64,000 nt of DNA, from contig NZ_SLWS01000003.1 of NCBI RefSeq assembly GCF_004345645.1, positions 806,001 through 870,000 on the forward strand. The letters run 5' to 3'. This DNA is from Actinocrispum wychmicini (lineage in GTDB: Bacteria; Actinomycetota; Actinomycetes; Mycobacteriales; Pseudonocardiaceae). The position numbers and the translations under genes are program-made. Shown in pieces: positions 44,560-53,695 of this stretch (positions are counted from its first letter, which is position 1; each line of letters begins with the position of its first letter). The notes under the pieces were generated by a model, which saw only the letters and a program-made list of their open reading frames with translations, was not told where the DNA came from and searched no databases.

Positions 44560-46194
44560 ATGATCAACGACACGGTCGCGGCCACAATCGTCCGGTACCT
44601 CCGTCATTTCGGCATCGACACGGCCTTCGGGATTCCCGGGCTCTACAACATGCCGCTGTTCGACGCGCTGCGTAAGTCGGACATGCACGTGGTGACCGTG
44701 CGTCACGAGCAGGGTGCGGCGTTCATGGCCGATGGTTATGCGCGCGCGACCGGCCGTCCCGCGGCGGTCGTGACGCTCCCAGGGTGTGGCGTCCTGAACG
44801 CGATGACCGGCCTCAGCGAGGCGTACGCCGATTCCTCGCCAGTGCTGTTGCTCAGCACCCAGGTCGCAAAGGCGCACATCGACAATGACGGTGGGCTGCT
44901 GCACGAGCTGACCGGCCAGTTCGACGTCGTCGACGCCGTCATGAAGCACAGTGAGCGGCTCTACGCGGCCGGCGGCACTGTCGCCGTGTGTGAGCGCGCC
45001 TTCCAAGCGCTCGCTGCCGGGCGTCCCCGGCCGGTGCAGATCGAACTGCCGCTGGACGTACAGGACGAGCTGGTCACGGCTCCGGAGTCCGGCGGCGTGC
45101 GATGGGACGACCGGCCGCGAACGGAGCTGAGCAGCGAGGCGGCCACGGAGCTGGAGCGGGCGCTGAAGGCCGTTGCCGCAGCCGAGCGACCACTGGTCAT
45201 CGCCGGCGGCGGGGTGGTCACGGCCGCCGCCGCCGCCGAGCTGACCACGTTCGCCGAGCGCCTTGGTGCGCCGGTGCTGACGACCGGTATGGGCGTCGGA
45301 TCGATCCCGGGCGACCACCCACTCGCATGCGGCGTGTCCTGGATCGCCGCTGCCGACGTCACCGGCCTGGTGGCGACGGCGGACGCGGTCGTCGCGATCG
45401 GCACCCGGTTCAACCAGGGCATGACCGCGGAATGGGGGCTCGCCCTACCGGAGACAACGCTCCGGATCGACGTCGACGCCGCCGAGATCGAGCGCAACAT
45501 CCCCACCCGCTACCGGGTGGTCGGCGACGCCAAGCTCGCCCTTGCCGCGGCCCTCGGGCACCTCAACCGTTCCGGCGTTGACAGGGCCGGGAAACCGGAC
45601 GAAGCGATGGCCGCCGCCCAGCGCGCCTACGTCGAGGCACAACACCGGCGCGTCGGCTCGACGCGGCCGTGGTTCGACGCGCTGCGCGGCGCACTTCCGG
45701 ACGACGCGGTCATCGCCGCGGACATGTCGCTGTTCTGGGCCGACATGCTGGGCTCCTTCCCGGTGGCGGCCCCGCGGCAGGTGCTGTTCCCGTGGGGTAT
45801 GGGCACCCTCGGATTCGGTGTGCCGGCAGCGATCGGCGCGAAGATCGGCGTAGGCGCGCGATCGGTCGTATCGATCGCCGGTGACGGTGCCTTCCAGTTC
45901 ACCGGCGCCGAACTCGGCACCGCGGTGCAGCAGCGGCTGGCGCTGCCGTTCGTCGTCGCCAACAACAACGCCTACGGAATGATCAAGATGCAGCAGCTCG
46001 GCAAGTACGGCGCTGACATCGCGGTCGACCTCCCGGCCCCGGACTTCGTCGCCCTTGCGACGGCGTACGGGGCGCACGGCGTCCGGGTCGAACGGCCTGA
46101 GGAGCTCGCCATCGCGCTCAAGGACGCCTTCGTCGCGGATGGACCGACGGTCATCGAGGTGCCATGGGGAACGAGCTTCGCCCGTCCCGAGTGA
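44560..46194 (+). CDS. TPP-dependent 2-oxoacid decarboxylase / acetolactate synthase-like enzyme
   Basis: A 544-residue three-domain TPP enzyme. The activating Glu50 is in VRHEQGAAFMADGYARATGR, and the cofactor motif runs from GDGAFQF (441-447) to NNNAYG (468-473). The sequence is closer to benzoylformate/oxalyl-type decarboxylase relatives than to acetolactate synthase in layout, but reaction type cannot be fixed. In this context decarboxylation of an aryl 2-oxo acid to an aldehyde, for the aldehyde dehydrogenase, is most consistent. First gene of the operon with iclR, larE and larB. Confidence 0.9.
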   Translation: MINDTVAATIVRYLRHFGIDTAFGIPGLYNMPLFDALRKSDMHVVTVRHEQGAAFMADGYARATGRPAAVVTLPGCGVLNAMTGLSEAYADSSPVLLLSTQVAKAHIDNDGGLLHELTGQFDVVDAVMKHSERLYAAGGTVAVCERAFQALAAGRPRPVQIELPLDVQDELVTAPESGGVRWDDRPRTELSSEAATELERALKAVAAAERPLVIAGGGVVTAAAAAELTTFAERLGAPVLTTGMGVGSIPGDHPLACGVSWIAAADVTGLVATADAVVAIGTRFNQGMTAEWGLALPETTLRIDVDAAEIERNIPTRYRVVGDAKLALAAALGHLNRSGVDRAGKPDEAMAAAQRAYVEAQHRRVGSTRPWFDALRGALPDDAVIAADMSLFWADMLGSFPVAAPRQVLFPWGMGTLGFGVPAAIGAKIGVGARSVVSIAGDGAFQFTGAELGTAVQQRLALPFVVANNNAYGMIKMQQLGKYGADIAVDLPAPDFVALATAYGAHGVRVERPEELAIALKDAFVADGPTVIEVPWGTSFARPE

Positions 46195-46210
46195 ACGGAA
46201 GGAAACGCTG

Positions 46211-47002
46211 ATGTCGCAGGATGCCGCGGTCGACATCGACGTCGACCCGGGCAACTCCGTGCTCGGCAAGCTCACGCTGCTGCTCGACGCCTTCAGCTTC
46301 GACCATCCCGAGCTCTCGCTGTCGGAACTGGTGCGGCGCAGCGGCCTGCACAAGCCGACAGTGCACCGGTTGTGCACCGAGCTGATCCACTGGGGTTATC
46401 TCGAGCGCCACGGCATCCGCTACCGGCTCGGGATCCGGCTGTTCGAGATCGGGCAGCGAGTCTGCGACCAAGGACTGCTGCGGGACGCGGCGCGCCCGGT
46501 GATGGACGAGTTGCAGCGGATGACCGGCGGCGTGGTCCATCTGTCCGTGCGCAGTGGCACGGAGGTGCTCTACGTGGAGAAGATCACCGGCCGGGCGCAG
46601 GTACAGCCGAGTCGGATCGCCGGCCGGATGCCGATGCACTGCACCGCGTCCGGCAAGGTGTTGCTCGCCCATGGCAGTCCGGAGTTGGTGAACGCTGTCC
46701 TGGCCGGCGGGCTGCGCCGGCTGACGCCGTACACGATCACCGTACCGGCGCAGCTGACCAAGGCGTTGGCTCAGGTGCGTGCGGCGGGCTTCGCGAAGGA
46801 GTTCGAGGAGACCAGGCACGGCTACCTGAGCGTCGCCGCGCCAGTCCGCGGTGCGGGGCACGAAGTCGTCGCCGCGCTGTCGTTGACCGTACCTACCGTC
46901 CGCGCCGACGTCCCGGCGCTCGCACGGGCCGTGCTGCGAGGCGCAGCGGAGGCGTCGGCGCGCTTCGCCGGCGCGGGACGTCGTGCGGGGGTGACGGCAT
47001 GA
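46211..47002 (+). CDS. IclR-family transcriptional regulator
   Basis: A 263-residue regulator starting at ATG 46211 with AAGGAAA. Winged helix-turn-helix at about 18-75 (LSLSELVRRSGLHKPTVHRL) and IclR effector domain at about 85-250 (VVHLSVRSGTEVLYVEKITG, MPMHCTASGKVLLA). IclR proteins control aromatic catabolism and often bind GTTCG-N5-CGxAC-type sites; the GGTTCGGTGAGCGGACC element of this island fits that form. It probably activates the importer, FAD-enzyme and ferredoxin-reductase promoters. The stop overlaps the larE start (ATGA). Confidence 0.9.
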   Translation: MSQDAAVDIDVDPGNSVLGKLTLLLDAFSFDHPELSLSELVRRSGLHKPTVHRLCTELIHWGYLERHGIRYRLGIRLFEIGQRVCDQGLLRDAARPVMDELQRMTGGVVHLSVRSGTEVLYVEKITGRAQVQPSRIAGRMPMHCTASGKVLLAHGSPELVNAVLAGGLRRLTPYTITVPAQLTKALAQVRAAGFAKEFEETRHGYLSVAAPVRGAGHEVVAALSLTVPTVRADVPALARAVLRGAAEASARFAGAGRRAGVTA

Positions 47003-47820
47003 CATCGGATGCGGTGTTCGTCGATCGGGTGATGGCCGCACTGCGGCCGTATCAGCGTGTGGGCGTCGCACTCTCGGGTGGCGTCGATTCGTCGGTACTG
47101 CTTGCGCTGGCCGCGCGCGCTCTCGGGCCTGAGAACGTCGTGGCGATCACCGGTGTCTCCGCGAGCGTCCCCGCGTCCGAACGGACCGCCGCGCGAGAGG
47201 TCGCCAGCCATGTCGGTGTCGCGCTCCTGGAACTGGAGACGCACGAAGCGGCACGGGCCGACTACGTCCGCAACGGCCCCGACCGGTGCTTCCACTGCCG
47301 GGACGAGCTGTTCAGCCGCATCTCGGACGAAGTGCTGGAGCGGGAACGGCTGGACGCCGTGGCGTACGGCGAGAACGCCGACGACAGCCGGCGCCTGGAC
47401 CGGCCGGGTGCTCGCGCGGCGATGGCGCACGGTGTGCTCCGTCCGCTCGCCGAAGCGGGCATGGACAAGGCGGCAGTACGCCGGGTGGCCCGCGTCCTCG
47501 CCCTGCCCACGGCGGACCGGCCCGCGTCGCCCTGCCTGGCATCCCGGATTCCGCATTTCGAACCCGTCCTGCCACAGAAGCTGCGCCAAATCGAGGCGGC
47601 CGAGAGTGCCCTGCACGCGCTTGGGTTCGCCGACTGCCGCGTCCGGCACCACGGCGACGTGGCGCGGGTCGAACTGCCGATCGAGGACCTGCCGCACGCC
47701 CTCAACGCAGCTCGGCTCGCGATGCTGCAGGCCGTCCGAGACGCTGGTTTCCGGTTCGTCACGGTGGACTTGGCGGGGATGCAGTCTGGTGCCTTCACCC
47801 TGCCGTTCGTGACGCGATGA
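46999..47820 (+). CDS. larE: LarE, ATP-dependent sacrificial sulfur transferase
   Basis: The 273-residue protein has the PP-loop SGGVDSS (26-32) and the SPCLASR motif with Cys179 (matching the cysteine that donates its sulfur in Lactiplantibacillus LarE). It converts pyridinium bis-carboxylate mononucleotide to the dithio acid during synthesis of the nickel-pincer nucleotide (NPN) cofactor. The start overlaps iclR and the stop overlaps larB, both by four bases, so maturation genes are translated with the regulator. Confidence 0.93.
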   Translation: MTSDAVFVDRVMAALRPYQRVGVALSGGVDSSVLLALAARALGPENVVAITGVSASVPASERTAAREVASHVGVALLELETHEAARADYVRNGPDRCFHCRDELFSRISDEVLERERLDAVAYGENADDSRRLDRPGARAAMAHGVLRPLAEAGMDKAAVRRVARVLALPTADRPASPCLASRIPHFEPVLPQKLRQIEAAESALHALGFADCRVRHHGDVARVELPIEDLPHALNAARLAMLQAVRDAGFRFVTVDLAGMQSGAFTLPFVTR

Positions 47821-48491
47821 CGTGGCGCTCACACCCACTGCCGGCCGAGCAGCAGATCGAACTCGACGGAACTCGGCGGGAGCGGCGCGGCTACCCTGAG
47901 GCGGTTTACTGCGAGGGCAAAACCGATGCCCAGCTCGTCGAGATCGCCCGCCAGGTCGTGAGAGCGGGCACGCCCACGCTGTTTACACGCATCCGTCCCG
48001 AGCAGGTCGACGTGCTCACCGATGCCCTCCCGGACGCGGTCTACGAACCAACGGGCCGGATCGCGGCCTGGCCTGGCGAGGCACCCGCCGCGGTCGGCGG
48101 TCTGGTGGCCGTGCTCGCCGCCGGCAGCTCGGACGCCGCGGTCGCGGTCGAGGCGCACTTCACCGCACGGCATCTCGGTCGGCCCAGCGAGCTGGTGATC
48201 GACGTGGGAGTGGCGGGGTTGCACCGGGTGCTGGGGAAACTCGACTTGTTGCGCGCCGCCCGCGCGATCGTCGTCGCCGCCGGCATGGACGGCGCGTTGC
48301 CAAGCGTGGTCGCTGGCCTGGTGGGTGCGCCCGTCATCGCGGTCCCGACATCGGTGGGATACGGCGCCGCGTTCGGCGGGCTCGCGCCGCTGCTGTCGAT
48401 GCTCAACGCCTGCACACCGGGTGTCGCGGTCGTCAACATCGACAACGGTTACGGCGCCGGCCACCTGGCCGCGCAGATCGCCGCGCCCTAA
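47817..48491 (+). CDS. larB: LarB, pyridinium-3,5-biscarboxylate mononucleotide synthase
   Basis: A 224-residue protein related to PurE. It shows a well formed AIRC-like domain (VAVLAAGSSDAAVAVEAHFT, IVVAAGMDGALPSVVAGLVG, VPTSVGYGAAFGGLAPLLSM) and a shorter N-terminal region with GYPEAVYCEGKTDAQL, as in LarB. It carboxylates and hydrolyses nicotinate adenine dinucleotide to make the NPN precursor. The ATG overlaps larE. Last gene of the operon. Confidence 0.92.
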   Translation: MTWRSHPLPAEQQIELDGTRRERRGYPEAVYCEGKTDAQLVEIARQVVRAGTPTLFTRIRPEQVDVLTDALPDAVYEPTGRIAAWPGEAPAAVGGLVAVLAAGSSDAAVAVEAHFTARHLGRPSELVIDVGVAGLHRVLGKLDLLRAARAIVVAAGMDGALPSVVAGLVGAPVIAVPTSVGYGAAFGGLAPLLSMLNACTPGVAVVNIDNGYGAGHLAAQIAAP

Positions 48492-48970
48492 GGGCCTGTT
48501 TCCGACCCCCTTGGAAGGTGTCTCTGAACTAGGCGTGCGATCACGGGTCGTGACCGGTTGGCGGCTGGTGGGGGTGGATACGGTGCTGGGTGGGGGTGTC
48601 GGCGTGAAATCCCCCGACCCGAGGGCGGACGGGCCAACACGTTCCGTGCCGGCGTCCCATCTTCGTGGTGTGCGGCCCGAGGTGGCGGTTGATGGTGAGT
48701 GGCGCCGGCGTTCTGGGTGGTGTTGAGCTGCGGCAATGTCCGACGTGCGATCCTGGGTTGCCGAGGTCAGGGCGCGGGCATGCTGTGTAATTGGGGAACA
48801 CGCTGCTGAAGCTGCGCCAAGCGGGCGGGTGTCCTGGCCGGCCGACCTTGAACCCTGGTTCCGGCGAGCTGGTCGTCGCTGGCCTGGTCGCCGTAGTCGG
48901 GTTGCTGCCTGCAACGCGCGGCCGAGCAGCCGCCGCGCGGCGGCACTGCGGACGTGCTCAACTGGAGCGT
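48492..48970. other. Gene-free stretch between larB and an inserted gene
   Basis: No recognisable frame. The sequence starts GGGCCTGTTTCCGACCCCC right after larB and contains repeated GGGTGG-type words near 48565-48600. It separates the lar genes from a foreign-looking gene and may mark an insertion point. Confidence 0.35.
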
Positions 48971-49744
48971 ATGCTCTGCATGGTGCCCACCGAAATAGGC
49001 GGATTAGTAGGATGGGACGACCAGTTCCTCGAATCGGTACGACGCAGGACCCGAGAAGCTGAAGATGGTGCTGTACTTGTCAGCTTGGTGTTCAGTCATC
49101 CTAAGTCAGTGGTGTTCCGCGACCTCAAGTGCGAATACGCGTACCTGAACACTCGGTCCGGGACGGCGTGGGACCTGCACTTCGTCGGTTACGAGTGCCC
49201 CGGCCCCCTGAAGCAACTGCCCCCATCGAAAGCCGGAGTACCGCTCTGGCGGTTCAGGCCGGAGCAGTTTAACGCCATACGTCAAATGGTACAGAACGAG
49301 CATCGACGAGAGTTGGGAACCAGCAACAACCCATTCCCACCTACCGATGCGCGGTACTATCGTCATGAGCGGGAAACATTGGGTAAAGACAAGCCAAGGC
49401 TTCCTGGATGGCGGTATAGCGGCAGGCCGGAGTTGGTGAGCTTCATGGCCTATCCTAAGGACTACGCCCATGAACTCATTGACTGGTTGTCACTTCGCGC
49501 CGTTCAGCTTGTCGACGCCAACGGCAACTATCTCGCGCAGTCACTCAGTGAAGTCGTCGAGATTATGAGCGATTGGCGCCATCATGATAGCGACGCGTTG
49601 CGCGGGTTGGCACCAGGTGAATCGCCGGTCGTTGTGTCTGCGCTACCGATCGGAAAAGCCCTACGCGCCACAGTATCCGTGTTGGCGGCAGGGGTTTCAG
49701 GCAATGCAGCTTACGATCTGATCAAGTTGGCAATCAATAATTAG
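48971..49744 (+). CDS. Hypothetical protein, likely inserted
   Basis: About 257 residues from ATG 48971 (MLCMVPTEIGGLVGWDDQFL), with TGGAG just upstream; the frame is open further left but reads poorly. The sequence is a plausible soluble protein (RTREAEDGAVLVSLVFSHPK, WRYSGRPELVSFMAYPKDYA) with a hydrophobic tail (ATVSVLAAGVSGNAAYDLIK). Codon use is visibly less GC-biased than that of the lar genes on either side. It is not recognised and probably unrelated to the pathway. Confidence 0.65.
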   Translation: MLCMVPTEIGGLVGWDDQFLESVRRRTREAEDGAVLVSLVFSHPKSVVFRDLKCEYAYLNTRSGTAWDLHFVGYECPGPLKQLPPSKAGVPLWRFRPEQFNAIRQMVQNEHRRELGTSNNPFPPTDARYYRHERETLGKDKPRLPGWRYSGRPELVSFMAYPKDYAHELIDWLSLRAVQLVDANGNYLAQSLSEVVEIMSDWRHHDSDALRGLAPGESPVVVSALPIGKALRATVSVLAAGVSGNAAYDLIKLAINN

Positions 49745-49798
49745 GTAAGCAACTCTCGAAGCTGGCCCGAACCGACAATGGCCGTGCCCGGTCTACGG

Positions 49799-51007
49799 CT
49801 AAGGCACCGGCGAGGGCGGCCACGTCGCTCCGGTGACAATGCCCGCTGCAGCAGCCGCTGCGTGGGCTTCACCGAGGACCGTCGCCACCGGCAGACGCCT
49901 GCTCTGCGCGAGCGACACGACGTCGTCGAACTCGGGCATCGCGTTGAGCACCCGGCCCCCGTCATGGGCGACCTTGAGCCGTACCTCCACCTCCGCGACG
50001 GTCACGGTGATGACCGCACGCGGCAGCGCGCGTTTCGTCGCCCGGGTCTCGCGGACACCGATCGTCGTCGTCAGTGCGAAGATCCGCTGGCGTAATGCGC
50101 CGGCGGCGGACGCCGCGCACAGCACCGTGAGCGTATGGCCGGGCCTGCCCTTCTTCATCAGTATCGGAACGAGCCACGCGTCCTTCGCGCCCGCAGTGAG
50201 CAGGTCATCGAGCACGGTCGGCCACACCCGCGGATCAAGGTCGTCGACATTGCACTCGATCACCAGCTCGTCTTCCACTGACACGCTCGACGCGCTCGTG
50301 GTGCCGAGCACCGCACGGACGACGTTGGCCCTACCGGGCACGTCTCGCGTCCCCGCACCGATACCGACTCGGTCGATCACCATGTCGGGGAGTTCGCCAG
50401 GTTCGGTCAGCGCGGCGAGGAGGGCGGCACCGGTGGGTGTCGCGAGTTCACCCTCGCCGCCGGCGAAGACCGGCCGGCCCCGGACCAGCTCCAGCACCGC
50501 GGGCGCCGGAACGGGAAGGTCACCGTGCTCGCCGTGCAGCCGACCGGATCCCAGCGCGAGGCGGCCGGCCACCACCCGCTCAACGGTGAGCGTGTCGAGC
50601 GCGGCGCACACTCCCACGACGTCCGCCACGGAATCAGCCGCGCCGACCTCGTGGAAGTGCACCTTCTCGACTGGGCAGCCATGCACGACGGCCTCGGCCC
50701 GTGCCAGCCGCTCGAACGCACGCAGCGCCCGATCACGCGCCGGCTCCGGAAGAGCCGCGGTGGCAAGCGCCCGTCGCAGGTCTGCCCAGGTCCGTCGCGG
50801 CGCGCTGGCTTCCAGCGTCTCGACTCGGAGTCGCCGCGCACGGAGTCCGGCGCGCCCGACCTCCTCGGTGCCCAGCCGCACCGCGCCCGGCAGCACAGCG
50901 TCCACCGCGGCCTGCACCGGCTCGAGCTCGACGCCGAGGTCGAGCAGTGCGGCCAGCATCATGTCGCCGGCGACGCCGGCGGACACATCGAGCCACAGCA
51001 GCGCCAC
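49799..51007 (-). CDS. larC: LarC, nickel-insertion protein (NPN cyclometallase)
   Basis: GTG 51007 follows GGAGGTGA, giving 402 residues. The N-terminal WLDVSAGVAGDMMLAALLDL and HFHEVGAADSVADVVGVCAA and the C-terminal IECNVDDLDPRVWPTVLDDL and WLVPILMKKGRPGHTL are LarC landmarks. In the lactobacilli studied first, larC is read by a ribosomal frameshift; here it is a single unbroken frame. It completes the cofactor pathway by inserting nickel. It faces the ferredoxin-reductase gene across a shared promoter region. Confidence 0.92.
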   Translation of the reverse strand: MALLWLDVSAGVAGDMMLAALLDLGVELEPVQAAVDAVLPGAVRLGTEEVGRAGLRARRLRVETLEASAPRRTWADLRRALATAALPEPARDRALRAFERLARAEAVVHGCPVEKVHFHEVGAADSVADVVGVCAALDTLTVERVVAGRLALGSGRLHGEHGDLPVPAPAVLELVRGRPVFAGGEGELATPTGAALLAALTEPGELPDMVIDRVGIGAGTRDVPGRANVVRAVLGTTSASSVSVEDELVIECNVDDLDPRVWPTVLDDLLTAGAKDAWLVPILMKKGRPGHTLTVLCAASAAGALRQRIFALTTTIGVRETRATKRALPRAVITVTVAEVEVRLKVAHDGGRVLNAMPEFDDVVSLAQSRRLPVATVLGEAHAAAAAAGIVTGATWPPSPVP

Positions 51008-51065
51008 GTGACTCACCTCCACCGATCGAGCCTGGCAGACCGTGCCGCGTGGCGTCGCGCGAGAG

Positions 51066-51118
51066 AGTCTGGTGAGCGGACCGATTCCGTTGGGCCACAC
51101 CGCCGCCGTTCCTACCGT
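51066..51118 (+). promoter_or_regulatory. Promoter of ferredoxin reductase, IclR-like element, leaderless
   Basis: AGTCTGGTGAGCGGACC (51066-51082; 14 of 17 identical to the dppA element), 7 bases, -35 TTGGGC (51090-51095), 17 bases, -10 TACCGT (51113-51118). Six bases later is the GTG start codon at 51125, so the transcript is expected to begin at the start codon. Confidence 0.7.
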
Positions 51119-51124
51119 CGACGT

Positions 51125-52111
51125 GTGAGTGAAACACCAGCCGAGGTCGACGTCCTGATCGTCGGCGCCGGGCCAGTCGGCCTCTATGGCGCGTACTACG
51201 CCGGCTTCCGCGGCCTGCGCACCGCGGTGATCGACGTACTGCCCCAACTCGGCGGCCAGGTCATCGCGATGTATCCCGAGAAGCCGATCTTCGATATCGC
51301 GGGCTTCCCCCAGGTCACCGGCCGGGTACTGATCGAGAACCTGGTCGCCCAGGCGGCGCCGTTCGAGCCGGTCTACCTACTCGGCCGCCAGGCCGTCACG
51401 CTTGGTTACGACGACGGCCTGCCGACGGTCACGACCGCGGACGGCAGCACCATCGGGGCGAAGGCCGTGATCCTGACCGCCGGCCTGGGAACCTTCACAC
51501 CGCGGCCGCTGCCCGCCGCGACCGGATACGAGGGCCGCGGACTCGCCTACTTCGTGCAGCGGCTGGACGACTACGCCGACAAGGACGTCGTGATCGTCGG
51601 CGGGGGCGACAGCGCGTTCGACTGGGCGGCAACGCTCGAGCCGATCGCGCGATCGGTGACGCTGGTGCATCGTCGTGATCGGTTCCGCGCTCACCGGGGC
51701 ACGGTGGCGGCAGTCCAGCGCGGCACCGTGCGCATGCTGGTCAACAGCGAGGTGACCGAGGTCCGCGGCGCCGACGCGGTCGAGACGATGACAGTGCGCA
51801 ACACGTCCGACGGAGTCACGCAGGACGTCAAAGCCCAGGCGATCATCGCCGCGCTCGGATTCACCACGCACCTGGGCCCGCTCGCGAAGTGGGGGCTGGA
51901 CCTGCGCACCCGGCACATCGTCGTCGACACCCGCATGGCGACGAACCTGCCGCGCGTGTACGCGGCCGGTGACATCGCCGAGTACCCCGGCAAGGTGCGG
52001 CTCATCGCGGTGGGGTTCGGCGAGGTCGCGCTCGCCGTCAACAACGCCGCCACGGTGATCGACCCCGACGCGCAACTGTTTCCCGGTCACTCGACCGACG
52101 CCGCCGCCTGA
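51125..52111 (+). CDS. Ferredoxin-NADP reductase, thioredoxin-reductase-like fold
   Basis: A 328-residue FAD/NADPH flavoprotein: VDVLIVGAGPVGLYGAYYAG at the N-terminus, VVIVGGGDSAFDWA at about 158-171 for NADPH, and the C-terminal VYAAGDIAEYPGKVRLIAVG FAD motif. It lacks the redox CxxC of thioredoxin reductase, which fits the TrxR-like ferredoxin reductases. There is no Shine-Dalgarno, in line with a leaderless transcript. With the adjacent ferredoxin it should supply electrons to the Rieske enzyme and the P450. Confidence 0.9.
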   Translation: MSETPAEVDVLIVGAGPVGLYGAYYAGFRGLRTAVIDVLPQLGGQVIAMYPEKPIFDIAGFPQVTGRVLIENLVAQAAPFEPVYLLGRQAVTLGYDDGLPTVTTADGSTIGAKAVILTAGLGTFTPRPLPAATGYEGRGLAYFVQRLDDYADKDVVIVGGGDSAFDWAATLEPIARSVTLVHRRDRFRAHRGTVAAVQRGTVRMLVNSEVTEVRGADAVETMTVRNTSDGVTQDVKAQAIIAALGFTTHLGPLAKWGLDLRTRHIVVDTRMATNLPRVYAAGDIAEYPGKVRLIAVGFGEVALAVNNAATVIDPDAQLFPGHSTDAAA

Positions 52112-52126
52112 CTTAAGGAGACATCA

Positions 52127-52438
52127 GTGGCATTCGTGATCACCAGCGCCTGCGTCGACGTGATGGACCGCTCGTGCCTGGAGGAGTGCCCGGTCGACTG
52201 CATCTACGAGGGCGGCCGCAAGCTCTACATCCAGCCGAACGAGTGCATCGACTGCGGCGCGTGTGAGATTGCTTGTCCGACGCAGGCGATCGTCCCGGAC
52301 CGTACGGCCGACCCGGCTGACCGGGAGGACAACCGCGCCTTCTTCGAACTCGTCCTCGACGGCCGGGACGCACCGCTTGGGTCCCCTGGCGGTGCTGCGG
52401 CCGTCGGGCCGCTGGGTGTGGACACCCCCGAGGCTTGA
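52127..52438 (+). CDS. fdxA: Seven-iron ferredoxin (FdxA-like)
   Basis: 103 residues from GTG 52127, preceded by AAGGAGA. Cysteine spacing: C9-x7-C17-x3-C21-P near the N-terminus for a 3Fe-4S (first motif lacks one CxxC) and CIDCGACEIACPT for a 4Fe-4S cluster, as in actinobacterial FdxA/FdxC. A C-terminal tail (ADREDNRAFFELVLDGRDAP) is typical. Follows the reductase by 15 bases. Confidence 0.9.
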   Translation: MAFVITSACVDVMDRSCLEECPVDCIYEGGRKLYIQPNECIDCGACEIACPTQAIVPDRTADPADREDNRAFFELVLDGRDAPLGSPGGAAAVGPLGVDTPEA

Positions 52439-52450
52439 TCGCCGGAAGGG

Positions 52451-53695
52451 TCAGTGCTCGCGGTGGTCGAAGACCCGCCGAGTTTTGCGCTCACTGCGCG
52501 GCAGCGTCGCAAGTGGCACGAGCTCGACATCGAGCCGGAGCCCGATCCTGGTTCGCAACCGGTGAACGAGTTCCTCGTACAGGCCGGGCCGGTCTTCGGC
52601 CTCCACCTTCAAGCTGACCACGTCACGTCCGTCCAGCCCACGGCCGACATGTGCCTGGAACTCCGAGCCGCAGCCGTCGACCTCCGCGAGAACCATGTCC
52701 ACCTGGGCCGGCAGGAAGATCACGCCGCGGACTTTCACCTGGTCGTCGGAGCGGCCCGCTAGCCGGGCGATGCGCGGGTAGGGACTCCCACACGGGCACG
52801 GGTCGGCATACAGGTAGGTGAGGTCGCGGGTGCGGTACCGGATCAGCGGCGTCGCCTGCTTGGTCAGCGTGGTGACGACCACCTCGCCCAGCGTGCCCGG
52901 TGGGACGGGTTCGAGGGTCTCGGGGTCGACGATCTCGACGTGGTAGTGATCGCTCCAGACGTGGATGCCGTCGTGCGTCGCGCACTCGATGCCCGCGCCG
53001 GGGCCCCACAGTTCGGTCAGGCCGTAGATGTCGTAGGTGGTGATGCCGAGCCGGGACTCGATCGCCGAACGCGTCCGCTCGCCCCACCGTTCAGAGCCGA
53101 GGATGCCGGTGCGCAGCGCGAGCTGGTCCTGTAAGCCCTGTGCCTCAACGAGTTCGGCGAGCAGCAGCGCGAACGACGAGGTCGCACCGAGGACCGTGCT
53201 GCCCATCGTCCGCAGCATCTCCAGTTGCAGCTCGGTGTTGCCGGGCCCGGTCGGCACTGCGAGTGCGCCGGCGCGCTCCGCACCCCCTTGGAAGCCGGCA
53301 CCGGCCGTCCACATCCCGTAGCCGACCGCGATCTGCACGCGATCGCCTTTGCCGACGCCCGCGTACGCGTAGCACCGGGCGAACATCTCGGTCCAGTTCT
53401 CGATGTCGGTGAGCGTGTAGGCGCAGACCGTGCGGCGACCAGTCGTGCCGGACGACGAGTGGACGCGGGCCACCGCCGCGAGCGGGACCGCCGTGTAGTC
53501 GACCAGCGGCGTGTCCCGGATGTCCGCCTTGGTGGTGAACGGTAGCCGGGTGAGGTCGGCGGCGTCGGTGATCGTGCTCGGGCTGATGCCGGCGGCGTCC
53601 AGCTTGGCCCGCAGGAACGACGAGCCCGCGTAGCTGCGTTCGACCGATTCGCGTAACGCGGACGGGTTGATCGAGGTGCCCAGGGTCGCGGTCAC
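52451..53695 (-). CDS. Phenylacetate-CoA ligase-like adenylating enzyme
   Basis: The 414-residue protein has the PaaK-type AMP-binding loop VHSSSGTTGRRTV (about 78-90), YGLTELWGPGAGIECATHDG, and RYRTRDLTYLY with the C-terminal domain GRSDDQVKVRGVIFLPAQVD. It should activate an aryl carboxylate with CoA and ATP. GTG 53695 overlaps the stop of the synthetase beta gene. It is the last gene of the operon that begins with the Rieske oxygenase and converges on the ferredoxin gene. Confidence 0.88.
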   Translation of the reverse strand: MTATLGTSINPSALRESVERSYAGSSFLRAKLDAAGISPSTITDAADLTRLPFTTKADIRDTPLVDYTAVPLAAVARVHSSSGTTGRRTVCAYTLTDIENWTEMFARCYAYAGVGKGDRVQIAVGYGMWTAGAGFQGGAERAGALAVPTGPGNTELQLEMLRTMGSTVLGATSSFALLLAELVEAQGLQDQLALRTGILGSERWGERTRSAIESRLGITTYDIYGLTELWGPGAGIECATHDGIHVWSDHYHVEIVDPETLEPVPPGTLGEVVVTTLTKQATPLIRYRTRDLTYLYADPCPCGSPYPRIARLAGRSDDQVKVRGVIFLPAQVDMVLAEVDGCGSEFQAHVGRGLDGRDVVSLKVEAEDRPGLYEELVHRLRTRIGLRLDVELVPLATLPRSERKTRRVFDHREH

